Assembly: GCA_022704885.1 (NCBI GenBank)
Contig: JAKJFO010000050.1
Coordinates: forward strand, 1 to 10,465
Source: Candidatus Rifleibacteriota bacterium
GTDB taxonomy: Bacteria > Riflebacteria > Ozemobacteria > Ozemobacterales > Ozemobacteraceae
DNA length: 10,465 bases
Direction of reading: 5' to 3'
Made by a program: the position numbers and the translations under genes
In this document: positions 1-7,749 of the stretch, piece by piece
Layout: every line of letters begins with the position of its first letter
How positions within the stretch are numbered: the stretch's first letter is position 1
The notes under the pieces: generated by a model
Told to the model about the DNA's origin: nothing
Seen by the model: only the letters and a program-made list of their open reading frames with translations
Databases searched by the model: none

Positions 1-3
1 CAT

Positions 4-17
4 GGAACTTCTGTTCC
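4..17. repeat. Short perfect hairpin, 5-bp stem, TTCT loop
   Basis: GGAAC (4-8) is the exact inverse of GTTCC (13-17) around a four-base loop, and it is followed by TTTC. It could be part of a terminator for a gene to the left or a chance inverted repeat. The stem is too short to decide. Confidence 0.35.
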
Positions 18-29
18 TTTCAGTGTTAG

Positions 30-47
30 AAGAAACTCGTGTTTCTT
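30..47. repeat. Perfect hairpin, 7-bp stem, TCGT loop
   Basis: AAGAAAC (30-36) pairs exactly with GTTTCTT (41-47) around TCGT. No T-run follows on the + strand. Together with the hairpin at 4-17 it makes two tandem stem-loops with four-base loops. This would suit the 3' end of a transcript from the left or a structured leader. Function is unknown. Confidence 0.4.
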
Positions 48-96
48 ATAGAATCAGGAAGTTATATTTTCCCGAGGTCTGTTATCGGAAGGTTTC

Positions 97-221
97 GCTA
101 AATCATTAAGCTAACTTGTAAAAAAAGCAGGTCGCAGTAGCAGCCGCATTCGAACGGTCATAAGGTTTGACACATTTGCTGAGCCTGTGCTAAGTTCATC
201 GGGTCAAAGCTAAATCTTAAG
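97..221 (+). repeat. Diverged direct repeat pair in the leader (97-110 and 209-221)
   Basis: GCTAAATCATTAAG at 97-110 recurs as GCTAAATCTTAAG at 209-221, differing by one inserted base. The starts of the two copies are 112 bp apart. The second copy lies just before the PhoH ribosome binding site. It may be a regulator binding site or a chance AT-rich repeat. Confidence 0.35.
167..196 (+). promoter_or_regulatory. Candidate sigma70 promoter for the PhoH gene
   Basis: TTGACA at 167-172 matches the -35 consensus exactly. With an 18-nt spacer the -10 would be TAAGTT (191-196), preceded by TG at 188-189 as in extended -10 promoters. That hexamer matches TATAAT at only three of six positions, so the -10 is the weak part of the call. 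A start near 203 would give a leader of about 35 nt, with the ribosome binding site GGCAGGA at 221-227. Confidence 0.4.
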
Positions 222-236
222 GCAGGAAACTTGCTG

Positions 237-1556
237 ATGAAAAAAACCTTCGTGGTTGATACCAATGTCATTCTACATAGCCATCAGGCGCTGTTTTCTT
301 TTCAGGAACACGATGTGGTCGTACCACTTGGGGTAATCGAAGAGCTTGACCGCTTTAAGGGCTTCAACGATGAGCGTGGCCGTGAAGCGCGCCAGGCATC
401 GCGCGAGCTCGACCGCCTGCGTGAACGTGGCACTCTGGCCCGTGGCGTACCTCTCGACAGCGGTGGCACTCTGCAGATCATGATCGATTCAGAAATCGAG
501 ATTCCGCATGGTTTCGGGCTTGATTCGCATAAGGTAGACAATCGTATTCTCGCCTGTGCTCTCAGTCTGAAAAAAGATGGTCGTAATGTAGTTCTCATCA
601 GCAAAGACATCAACTGCCGCATCAAAGCTGATGCGTTGGGCATAAATACCGAAGATTTCGAAACCAACAAGGTCGATATCGACGAACTTTATACGGGCTG
701 GCGCGAACTGGTCATGCCGGTAAGTCGTATCGAAACCTTTTTGCGCGAAGAAGGGGTCGATTATCACGAAGACGACCTGTTCAAGAATGAGTTCGTGCTG
801 CTGAAAGCTGCCGAAAACGAAAACAAGACCGCGCTGGCGAAGTATGATGGCCTCAAAAAACGCCTGCTGCCGCTGTTTCATTACAATTCACGGCCCTGGG
901 GCGTTGAAGCACTGAATTTGCAGCAGAAATTCGCCATCGAACTGCTGCTATGCAACGAAATTCAGCTGGTAACTCTGGTTGGCCGCGCCGGTACCGGCAA
1001 AACGCTTCTCGCACTCGCCTGCGGCTTACAGAAGACTATCGACGAGCATCTTTTCCGCAAGCTGCTGGTCAGCCGTCCGATCATGCCGCTTGGCAAAGAC
1101 ATTGGTTATCTGCCGGGCTCAAAAGATGAAAAGCTCAGTCACTGGATGCAGCCGATTTTTGACAATCTCGAATTCGTGATGGATCGCCTGTACAAGAATT
1201 CGGATGATGTCGACAAGAAGATCAGGTTCCTCATCGAGTCTCAGAAGGTTCAGATTGAGGCGATCACTTACATCAGAGGTCGCAGCATACCCAAGCAGTA
1301 TCTGATTGTCGATGAAGCGCAGAACCTTACTCCGCACGAAGTCAAAACGATCATCAGCCGTGCCGGCGAAGGCACCAAGGTCGTTCTGACCGGTGACCCA
1401 TACCAGATCGATAACCCTTATCTCGACAGTTCTTCAAACGGTCTGAACTTCGTTATCGAAAAGTTTAAAGACCACAACCTGTTCGGGCATATCATTCTGC
1501 ACAAGTCTGAGCGCTCGTCTCTGTCTGCACTCGCTTCCGAATTGCTGCAAAGCTGA
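237..1556 (+). CDS. PIN domain-PhoH family ATPase (PhoH2/YlaK type)
   Basis: A protein of 439 aa joining an N-terminal PIN nuclease domain (about residues 3-140) to a C-terminal PhoH P-loop ATPase domain (about 215-435). The PIN acidic residues are visible: D8 in VVDTNV, E35/E36 and D38 in VIEELDRF, D101 in KVDNRIL and D124 in ISKD. The PhoH part has Walker A GRAGTGKT (249-256), Walker B IVDEAQN (D359-E360) and a C-terminal TGDPYQIDNPYLD motif. Proteins with this architecture, such as B. subtilis YlaK and mycobacterial PhoH2, are about this long; PhoH2 is described as an RNA helicase/RNase, so a cytoplasmic role in RNA cleavage is likely. I chose ATG 237 over the in-frame TTG at 231 because AGGA (224-227) is 9 nt from it and the PIN fold normally starts right at the N-terminus. 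No VapB-like antitoxin is visible upstream. The pilin gene follows after 16 nt, so co-transcription is likely. Confidence 0.93.
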   Translation: MKKTFVVDTNVILHSHQALFSFQEHDVVVPLGVIEELDRFKGFNDERGREARQASRELDRLRERGTLARGVPLDSGGTLQIMIDSEIEIPHGFGLDSHKVDNRILACALSLKKDGRNVVLISKDINCRIKADALGINTEDFETNKVDIDELYTGWRELVMPVSRIETFLREEGVDYHEDDLFKNEFVLLKAAENENKTALAKYDGLKKRLLPLFHYNSRPWGVEALNLQQKFAIELLLCNEIQLVTLVGRAGTGKTLLALACGLQKTIDEHLFRKLLVSRPIMPLGKDIGYLPGSKDEKLSHWMQPIFDNLEFVMDRLYKNSDDVDKKIRFLIESQKVQIEAITYIRGRSIPKQYLIVDEAQNLTPHEVKTIISRAGEGTKVVLTGDPYQIDNPYLDSSSNGLNFVIEKFKDHNLFGHIILHKSERSSLSALASELLQS

Positions 1557-1572
1557 TTTTTCGAGGTTGAAG

Positions 1573-2475
1573 ATGGTATTAAAGAATCGCAGGGCGGTAA
1601 CCTTTATCGAAATCGTTATTGCCGTGGGAATTCTGGCTGTGGCCATGATTCCTTTGTTCGGGCTGATCAGTCGTCAGACGGTCGATACTGACCGCAACGC
1701 TTCGCAGGCTTTTGCTATGAATAAAGCCTCTGAAATTCTCAACACGATTCTCGACAATGTGCCGTTTGCTGCACTGCGACAGGGTAACCCTGGCTTTATC
1801 AGAGTTGATGATCTGGCCAGCACGAGCAAATACAGGAGTTTTAACGACAACTGGGCACTCAAGATGATGCCGTTTCTTTTTCAGGGTTCTGAAAAACAGG
1901 GCGCCGGCTGGCCATGTCGGGGCATATTTACCGACTCGCGCGGCATACATTATCTGGTGCACCTGCGGGTAGAAGACGTGATCTCTGAACAGAAACCGCA
2001 GCGTCCCGAGCGTGTTCGCATTGGCACGGCATTTCCGGGCGGTGCTCCGGTGAGCTTCGCTGAGAACAATGACCTGACCTTTTCTTATCTGCGCAATCCC
2101 GCTCTTTTGTCTGACGGCAACTGGATCCAGGAATACGTTCGCGATATTTCGCAGCGCCCATTTGCCGAGGTCGACCTCGGTGCCGGCCGTGGTGTTGCTG
2201 AATCTCCCCAGAACATCTATCAGGATGAAGGCATGGAAGTCTGCGGACCTGATGAGCCGCGCTATCTCGACCCGACTGCCGAACGCTATACCGCCAAGAT
2301 GATTGCCCAGAAGGTGCCTTACGATGCCACTGAAAAGTATGGCTGGTGTCTGATGAAGAAACTGCTGATACAGGTGCAATGGAACCTCGACCAGAAGAAT
2401 TTTCAGAACCCTGAGGCCACTGACGGCCGCATACAGCGTATCCACCTGATGACGGTCAAAGGGGATATCGACTGA
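1573..2475 (+). CDS. Prepilin-like protein, PilV/GspI-type minor pseudopilin
   Basis: A protein of 300 aa that begins with a class III prepilin signal: a short basic leader (KNRR), cleavage expected between A8 and V9, then VTFIE with glutamate at mature position +5 (E13) and a hydrophobic helix to about residue 30 (ending IPLFGL). Prepilin peptidase would cut and methylate it, and the helix would pack in a type IV pilus or type II secretion pseudopilus. Residue -1 is Ala rather than the usual Gly. The remaining 270 residues are soluble and not recognisable; the N-terminal pattern (IEIVIAVGILAVAMIPL) is closest to PilV or GspI. ATG 1573 is preferred over TTG 1567 because CGAGG (1562-1566) is spaced correctly for it. 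The stop overlaps the next start (TGATG, 2473-2477), so translation is probably coupled. Which subunit it is exactly remains an inference. Confidence 0.8.
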   Translation: MVLKNRRAVTFIEIVIAVGILAVAMIPLFGLISRQTVDTDRNASQAFAMNKASEILNTILDNVPFAALRQGNPGFIRVDDLASTSKYRSFNDNWALKMMPFLFQGSEKQGAGWPCRGIFTDSRGIHYLVHLRVEDVISEQKPQRPERVRIGTAFPGGAPVSFAENNDLTFSYLRNPALLSDGNWIQEYVRDISQRPFAEVDLGAGRGVAESPQNIYQDEGMEVCGPDEPRYLDPTAERYTAKMIAQKVPYDATEKYGWCLMKKLLIQVQWNLDQKNFQNPEATDGRIQRIHLMTVKGDID

Positions 2476-3335
2476 TGAAAAGAATCATACGCAAAAACAG
2501 TGGTATCGCAATCGTTGTGGCCGTATTTTTCGCTTTCTGTATGCTGGTTCTGTTCGTTGCCATGATGTTCAGGCAATCGAGCACCGCTCATCATAATCAG
2601 TTGACCATCGATGAGCGCCAGGCATTTTTTGCTGCCAGAGCGGCCATGCAGCACTTTCTGCTCAAGGCCAAGATGTTTCCGACCGAGCTGTACGATGCGG
2701 TCGAGATTTCGCAGGGCAAAAATCCTTTGTGTACTTTTGCCGAGTTCGATGGCAGTACTGATGATGGCCAGCCCGCTTTCGAACCGATGGCGAATCGCTC
2801 GGATCTTTATGTTCGCAGGCTCCCTGAGCGCGAACTCGATATCAACCAGCAGCCAAAATACTTCTATTTCCCGCTTCCTGGCAAAGATGCCTATATCAGG
2901 CTGGGCAGCTATCACAACCCCGATTACCGCTTTCTGGCACCCGGCCTGGCCAAAAGCGAGCCCGAAGACCGTTATACTAAGCCGTCACCGCCTCCGGCTT
3001 CGGCGAACGCCGAGAAGTATCTTGCCTACTATATACGAGACTGCAGTAATATGCTGATGGACGGTGTGCGCATGCAACCAGCTCTTGAGTTCGTTATTTC
3101 GCCACAGGTTAAGAATATTCACGAGTGGGATGCCGCAACCATGGATGGTTATCCCTATACGATGAGTTATAAGGTCACTGATGTCAAGATTCAGTCGATC
3201 AAGGGCCTGCGCAAATATGGTGAAGAAGCCATCGAAGTCAGCGTCGAAGGCGCAGTCAAGAATTTTCAGGGTAAGCTGATACCGCAGACGCAAAAGCGGG
3301 TGCAGCGTATAACCAGAACAGGGGCGGTAGATTGA
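2475..3335 (+). CDS. PilX/GspK-like membrane-anchored minor pseudopilin
   Basis: A protein of 286 aa with a basic N-terminus (MKRIIRKNSG), one hydrophobic segment at about residues 11-33, and then a polar domain. The segment after the helix, with ERQAFFAARAAMQHFLLKAK at about 43-62, resembles the PilX/GspK N-terminal pattern in which alanine-rich helices follow the membrane anchor. If cut after G10, the mature protein would have V, not E, at position +5. Loss of Glu5 is typical of GspK, which sits at the pseudopilus tip. The remaining sequence has no motif I recognise, so the call rests on the N-terminus and on the flanking prepilin genes. It starts inside the stop of the previous gene and its own stop overlaps the next start (3333-3337), consistent with stoichiometric coupled synthesis. 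Confidence 0.65.
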   Translation: MKRIIRKNSGIAIVVAVFFAFCMLVLFVAMMFRQSSTAHHNQLTIDERQAFFAARAAMQHFLLKAKMFPTELYDAVEISQGKNPLCTFAEFDGSTDDGQPAFEPMANRSDLYVRRLPERELDINQQPKYFYFPLPGKDAYIRLGSYHNPDYRFLAPGLAKSEPEDRYTKPSPPPASANAEKYLAYYIRDCSNMLMDGVRMQPALEFVISPQVKNIHEWDAATMDGYPYTMSYKVTDVKIQSIKGLRKYGEEAIEVSVEGAVKNFQGKLIPQTQKRVQRITRTGAVD

Positions 3336-4078
3336 TGTATTTAAAGTCTGGTAAAAGGGCCTTTACTCTGGTCGAAATAATTGTCGCATGCGTTGTGCTG
3401 GCAATGTTCATGATCGGTGTTTATCAGCTTTTTATCGGTGGCAGCAAAACGGCGGGGCGCGCGCAATGGATCACCGGTACTGTAGATCAGATGCGCAATG
3501 CCCTGCAGATTATCAGCCGCGATGTTCGTAGTGCAACCTACCCGACCACTCTTTTTTCTGACACTTTTTTCGATCCCTGTGATAACTCAGATATTGCGGT
3601 TCCGGCTCAGTATTATCTGCGAATTCTTAAAGACCGCGATCCGATAAAAGCCCCAGCCAGTGGCGAACTCAAAATCATGAGCTGGGTAATGTGTGAACCC
3701 GAAAAGCCGCCGACCCAGCCTGGCAAGCTGGTGCGCAACGAAATCTGGCTTGACCATGCCTTCGAAACTCCGGGAGGAACGGTTGCCAATCTGCGTATCA
3801 AGACCGAAGCGTTCACCTATACTACCAGCGCGCAGAGTTCTTATGCGAAATCAGGTAATCTCAGTTTGAGCCCGATTCCCGAAGAATCACGCAACCGCGT
3901 TCTGGTTAACGATGTTGAATATGTCGAATTTTCGGTCGCCGGAACCATACCGCCAGAAAAACCTGTGGACTTTTTCCCGATTTCCGTTAAAATACGTACC
4001 CTGTATCCCAAAGACGCTAATGTCTTTAAGGAAAATTCGATAATGGCGACTCCGCAGGTCGGTATTGATACATTTTAA
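3335..4078 (+). CDS. Prepilin-like protein, PilW/GspJ-type minor pseudopilin
   Basis: A protein of 247 aa with a clear prepilin N-terminus: leader MYLKSGKRA, cleavage between A9 and F10, then FTLVE with E14 at mature +5 and a hydrophobic helix to about residue 32. The region after it (QWITGTVDQMRNALQIISRDVRSA) fits the helical spine of PilW/GspJ-like proteins, where an 'ISRDVR' type motif is common. Two cysteines in the globular part (C82 and C120) could form a disulfide outside the cytoplasm. As in the first pilin of the trio, residue -1 is Ala. ATG 3335 overlaps the preceding stop and lies 7 nt after GGGGCGG; a TTG at 3332 is in frame but less likely. The order I-like, K-like, J-like matches a minor pilin cluster that primes fibre assembly. 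No major pilin or assembly ATPase is present in the window. Confidence 0.82.
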   Translation: MYLKSGKRAFTLVEIIVACVVLAMFMIGVYQLFIGGSKTAGRAQWITGTVDQMRNALQIISRDVRSATYPTTLFSDTFFDPCDNSDIAVPAQYYLRILKDRDPIKAPASGELKIMSWVMCEPEKPPTQPGKLVRNEIWLDHAFETPGGTVANLRIKTEAFTYTTSAQSSYAKSGNLSLSPIPEESRNRVLVNDVEYVEFSVAGTIPPEKPVDFFPISVKIRTLYPKDANVFKENSIMATPQVGIDTF

Positions 4079-4093
4079 AAATAACTGTATAGT
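4065..4093 (+). promoter_or_regulatory. Near-consensus sigma70 promoter for the FecR-like gene and uvrA
   Basis: TTGATA (4065-4070) and TATAGT (4088-4093) each match the -35 and -10 consensus at five of six positions, with exactly 17 nt between them. Transcription would start at about 4099-4101, while the ATG of the next gene is at 4102. The box begins inside the last codons of the pilin gene. This predicts a new, essentially leaderless transcript for the FecR-like gene, uvrA and radA. Confidence 0.6.
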
Positions 4094-4101
4094 GTTACAC
4101 C

Positions 4102-4860
4102 ATGTCTAAAAAGTGGCATCAACTAGAGAAACTTGACCACAAGGCTCTCAAAAAGCTTCAGGCCGAGCGCGAGAAGGCGGCGAAGCAGGCCCAGGAGGCC
4201 GAAGAAAAGAAGCGCAAGATGGTAATCGGCGGCGCTGTTCTTTTTGCATTGGTCGTTTTGCTGATATTTGTGCAGATTATGCGCGGTCGTTCAGCAGCTC
4301 TGGCCCGTCAGGAAGAACGAGCCAAGATGCTGTTCTCAAGAATTTCAGATTTCAGTGGCAAGGTTGAACATCGCAACATTGGCACCTGGGACAAACTCAA
4401 CGAAAAGTTCGAGTTCGACAAGGAATATACTTATAAAACCGGCGAAGAATCGACGGTTACCGTTCAGATGCAGCTCGACAACCAGGTTAAGCTGTTCCCG
4501 CTCTCAGAAATGACCGTATATCCGCCGACTCTCAACGAGACCGAAAACAAGATCGAAAAAGAGCCGATTCTGCTCACCCGGGGCGAACTTACTGCGGCTA
4601 TTTCTCTCGATGGGCGCGGTGTTCTCGAGATAGAAGTTGCCGATATCGTTGTTGTTGGTGCGTCTGGCTTGTTCAAGGTTATCTATGATGCCGATAAAAA
4701 CAAGGGTGAAGTCGTGGTCAAGAACGGTCTGGTCGAAGTCGGCAAAAAACGCGGTGGCGGCCGGCCGGTAAAGGTGTCGGGTTTTTACAAGGTCACTTTC
4801 GGCGAAGGCGACATCAGCACTCCAACTCAGGCGAGCGTTATTCAATACGACTGGCGCTGA
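4102..4860 (+). CDS. Single-pass membrane protein with FecR-like domain
   Basis: A protein of 252 aa in three parts. Residues 1-39 are a highly charged, Lys/Glu/Ala-rich helix that probably forms a coiled coil in the cytoplasm. Residues 41-60 ([20 protein letters not shown]) form one transmembrane helix. Residues from about 70 onward look like a FecR domain: [16 protein letters not shown], a stretch reaching [11 protein letters not shown], and later [29 protein letters not shown], which follows the FecR pattern of beta-rich repeats. FecR proteins usually transmit an outside signal to an ECF sigma factor, but no sigma factor is adjacent here. The domain may instead bind a ligand or surface polymer. 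No Shine-Dalgarno sequence precedes ATG 4102, which fits the promoter lying directly upstream. uvrA starts 9 nt after the stop. The family call is moderate and the function is unknown. Confidence 0.65.
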   Translation: MSKKWHQLEKLDHKALKKLQAEREKAAKQAQEAEEKKRKMVIGGAVLFALVVLLIFVQIMRGRSAALARQEERAKMLFSRISDFSGKVEHRNIGTWDKLNEKFEFDKEYTYKTGEESTVTVQMQLDNQVKLFPLSEMTVYPPTLNETENKIEKEPILLTRGELTAAISLDGRGVLEIEVADIVVVGASGLFKVIYDADKNKGEVVVKNGLVEVGKKRGGGRPVKVSGFYKVTFGEGDISTPTQASVIQYDWR

Positions 4861-4869
4861 CATTCGAAC

Positions 4870-7749
4870 ATGATAAAGATTGTCAAGGCGCGGGTGCACA
4901 ACCTCAAGGATCTCAGCCTTTCCATTCCTGACGGCAAACTGACCGTCATTACCGGCGTTTCAGGTTCCGGTAAGTCTTCGCTGGCTTTCGATACGATTCA
5001 TGCTGAAGGCCAGCGCCGCTACATGGAGTCGCTCTCTTCTTACGCCCGCCAGTTCCTGCAGCAGATGGAAAAGCCTGATGTCGAGAGTATCGAAGGTCTG
5101 TCGCCAACTATAGCTATTCAGCAGAAATCGACTTCGCGCAATCCACGCTCAACGGTCGGCACCATCACCGAGCTTTATGACTATTTCAGGCTGCTGTTTG
5201 CCGCTATTGGCCAGCCGCATTGCCCCGAATGCGGGGAAAAGGTCGAAAGTGCCAGCGTAGCGCAGATAGTCGATGCGTTGCTGCAGTATCCCGATAATAC
5301 CAGAATTACCCTGCTGGCGCCGGTTGTGCGCAGCCGCAAGGGCGAATACGGCAAAGTCTTCGAAGAACTGCGCCGCGAAGGCCTGTCGCGCGTGCGCGTC
5401 GATGGCGATATGTGGGCGCTCGATGATGAAATTCCCGAGCTCGACCGCAACAAAAAGCATGATATCGAAGTAGCGGTCGACCGCATCAAACTCGGCAGTG
5501 CCGAGCGCGAGCAGTCCTCTGCCCGTCTCAACGAAGCGGTCGAACTCTGTTTTAAACTGGCTGATGGTCAACTGCTGGTGATCATCGATACTGACAAGCC
5601 GGTCGAAAAGCTGTTCAGCGAGAATTTGCGTTGTGCGCGCTGCGATATCTCGCTGCCCGAGATCAAGCCCCGCCTGTTTTCGTTCAATGCACCGTATGGT
5701 TCGTGCCAGGCCTGTTCTGGTCTTGGTTTTCAGCTGATCGTCGATCCTGATCTCGTCGTTCCCGACCCCGATCTTTCGATATCAGAGGGCGCGATCGCTT
5801 CTGAAAATTTTACCGACTCAACCTTTTCGCGACAGTGGATGGAAGGCCTTGCTCAGCATTACAAATTTTCGCTGAATGCCCCATTCAAAAGCCTGTCGCC
5901 TGAAGTGAAGAATATCATTCTGCATGGCTCCGGCAACAAGGTGCTCAAAGTTAATTACAAAGGCCGAACCATGGCCGGTTCGCTGACCAAGCCATTTGAA
6001 GGCGTAATTCCGACACTGTCGCGGCGTTACCGCGAAACCAGGTCAGAAGGTGCCCGCAACTTTTATGAGCGCTTCATGCGCACTTTGCCCTGCCCTGAGT
6101 GCCAGGGCCGCCGCCTTAACCCGATTGCGCTCTCGGTTCGCATCGAAGGCGAGAATATTCATGAACTGTCACAACATGCCGTTGGTGACCTGGTCGATTT
6201 TTTTGCCAGACTCAAACTCAGCGAGCGTGAGCGCTTTATCTGCAAAAAGATTCTCGAACAGATCAACAACCGTCTGCGGTTTTTAAAAGATGTTGGTCTC
6301 GATTATCTCGACCTGTCGCGTGCCGCACATACTCTCTCGGGTGGCGAAGCACAGCGTATCAGGCTGGCAACCCAGATCGGGTCTGCTCTGGTCGGCATCA
6401 CCTACGTGCTCGATGAGCCGAGTATCGGCCTGCATCCGCGTGATAACCGCAGACTGATTGATACTCTAAAAAAACTGCGCGATATCGGCAATACTGTGCT
6501 GGTAGTCGAACATGACCGTGAAATCATGCAGGAAGCCGATCACCTCATCGATCTCGGGCCCGGCGCCGGTGTCGAAGGCGGCACTCTGGTTTCTGCCGGC
6601 CCGCCCGAAATCGTTATGGCCGACAAACTCAGCATGACCGGCAAGTTTCTGAATGGCAGTGAATTCATTGCGACTCCGCTGGCCCGCCGCGAAGGCAACG
6701 GCCGCTGGCTGACTCTTAAAGGTGCCACGCATAACAATCTCAAGAATATCGATATTGCTGTTCCCCTTGGCAAACTGGTTGTCGTTACCGGAGTCTCAGG
6801 CTCTGGCAAGTCGAGTCTGGTCAGCGACACACTTTTTCCGCTTCTCAACAATCAGATCAATCGCTCACGTCTCGAAGTTGGCGCTTATCGCAAACTCGAG
6901 GGCATCGAGCACATAGATAAAGTAGTTAATATCGACCAGGACCCGATTGGGCGCTCACCCCGCTCTAACCCGGCAACTTACACCGGCATTTTTTCCCCGA
7001 TTCGCGACCTCTTCTCGCAGACGGTCGAAGCAAAGACCCGTGGTTATGCGCCAGGCCGTTTCAGCTTCAACGTCAAGGGTGGGCGTTGCGAAGTTTGCGA
7101 AGGTTCGGGCCAGATTCAGATCGAAATGCACTTTTTGCCAGATGTTTATGTGACCTGTGATCAGTGCAAGGGCCGGCGTTTCAACGATGAAACTCTGAAG
7201 GTCAGGTTCAAAGGGCTGAATATCGCGCAGGTTCTCGATTTGAGTGTTAATGACGCGCTGCCGTTCTTTGAAGCCTTTACCGCGATCAGACGGCGTCTGC
7301 AGACGCTGGTCGACGTCGGTCTCGGTTATATTACGCTCGGGCAGGCGAGCACGACGCTTTCGGGCGGCGAGGCTCAGCGTGTCAAGCTGGCGACCGAACT
7401 TTCCAAAGTCGCTACCGGTTCGACCTTTTATCTGCTCGATGAACCGACGACTGGTCTGCACTTTCAGGATGTGCGCTGTTTGCTCGACGTTCTTGCCCGA
7501 CTTGTCGACAAGGGCAATACGGTGCTGGTAGTCGAGCACAATCTCGACGTCATCAAGACCGCTGATTATATCATCGATCTCGGCCCCGAAGGTGGCGAGC
7601 GTGGCGGTTCGATTGTGGCCACCGGCACGCCCGAAGAAATCGCCGCGGTCAAAGATTCGCTGACTGGCCGGTTTATCGCCGAAGACATTCAGCGCACCGC
7701 CGGGTTGAGCAAAAATGGCAAGGGCGGCAGGAGAAGACTATATGGCTAA
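4870..7749 (+). CDS. uvrA: Excinuclease ABC subunit A (UvrA)
   Basis: A full-length UvrA of 959 aa, slightly longer than the E. coli protein (940 aa). UvrA is a DNA-binding ABC ATPase that dimerises, finds bulky lesions and loads UvrB in nucleotide excision repair. Both ATPase modules are intact: Walker A GVSGSGKS at 29-36 and 641-648, signature LSGGEAQ at 489-495 and 830-836, and Walker B LDEP at D515/E516 and D857/E858. Zinc sites are visible as C255-X2-C258-X20-C279-X2-C282 and C740-X2-C743-X19-C763-X2-C766. Two further CxxC pairs (118/121 and 408/411) are present. The start fits the family, since [17 protein letters not shown] aligns with the E. coli N-terminus, but no ribosome binding site is seen. 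Reading through from the upstream gene 9 nt away may supply initiation. The 3' end carries the radA ribosome binding site and overlaps radA by 8 nt. Confidence 0.98.
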   Translation: MIKIVKARVHNLKDLSLSIPDGKLTVITGVSGSGKSSLAFDTIHAEGQRRYMESLSSYARQFLQQMEKPDVESIEGLSPTIAIQQKSTSRNPRSTVGTITELYDYFRLLFAAIGQPHCPECGEKVESASVAQIVDALLQYPDNTRITLLAPVVRSRKGEYGKVFEELRREGLSRVRVDGDMWALDDEIPELDRNKKHDIEVAVDRIKLGSAEREQSSARLNEAVELCFKLADGQLLVIIDTDKPVEKLFSENLRCARCDISLPEIKPRLFSFNAPYGSCQACSGLGFQLIVDPDLVVPDPDLSISEGAIASENFTDSTFSRQWMEGLAQHYKFSLNAPFKSLSPEVKNIILHGSGNKVLKVNYKGRTMAGSLTKPFEGVIPTLSRRYRETRSEGARNFYERFMRTLPCPECQGRRLNPIALSVRIEGENIHELSQHAVGDLVDFFARLKLSERERFICKKILEQINNRLRFLKDVGLDYLDLSRAAHTLSGGEAQRIRLATQIGSALVGITYVLDEPSIGLHPRDNRRLIDTLKKLRDIGNTVLVVEHDREIMQEADHLIDLGPGAGVEGGTLVSAGPPEIVMADKLSMTGKFLNGSEFIATPLARREGNGRWLTLKGATHNNLKNIDIAVPLGKLVVVTGVSGSGKSSLVSDTLFPLLNNQINRSRLEVGAYRKLEGIEHIDKVVNIDQDPIGRSPRSNPATYTGIFSPIRDLFSQTVEAKTRGYAPGRFSFNVKGGRCEVCEGSGQIQIEMHFLPDVYVTCDQCKGRRFNDETLKVRFKGLNIAQVLDLSVNDALPFFEAFTAIRRRLQTLVDVGLGYITLGQASTTLSGGEAQRVKLATELSKVATGSTFYLLDEPTTGLHFQDVRCLLDVLARLVDKGNTVLVVEHNLDVIKTADYIIDLGPEGGERGGSIVATGTPEEIAAVKDSLTGRFIAEDIQRTAGLSKNGKGGRRRLYG
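7729..7734 (+). promoter_or_regulatory. Ribosome binding site for radA inside uvrA
   Basis: AGGAGA lies 7 nt before ATG 7742, within the last codons of uvrA. It fixes the radA start at 7742 rather than the longer in-frame opening at 7715. Confidence 0.8.

Larger units (their letters stand above)
1..236. other. Non-coding leader region upstream of the PhoH gene
   Basis: I see no convincing gene in this stretch. An open frame runs from an ATG at 2 to a TAA at 107-109 (35 codons on the + strand). It has no visible ribosome binding site because the window begins there, and its translation resembles nothing I know. It could be a small gene, the tail of a gene entering from the left, or chance. 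The region does hold two short hairpins, a 13-14 nt direct repeat and a consensus -35 box, each listed separately. A divergent gene starting at the very left edge on the - strand (CAT at 1-3) is possible but cannot be tested here. Confidence 0.5.

Noticed and set aside
2..109. 35-codon frame in the left-edge region
   Set aside because: No ribosome binding site can be seen, the product is unfamiliar, and two hairpins fall inside it. It is not strong enough to call as a gene and is mentioned only in the leader entry.
237..1556. PIN-PhoH gene as part of a VapBC-like toxin-antitoxin operon
   Set aside because: PhoH2 proteins can pair with an upstream antitoxin, but no antitoxin-like gene is visible in 1-236.
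1579..2445. Long open frame on the - strand (288 codons) across the first pilin gene
   Set aside because: It lies wholly antisense to a gene with a clear prepilin signal and operon spacing, and its translation shows no recognisable domain.
2403..2915. Open frame on the - strand (170 codons) over the pilin junction
   Set aside because: Antisense to two coupled pilin genes, with no domain or supported start.
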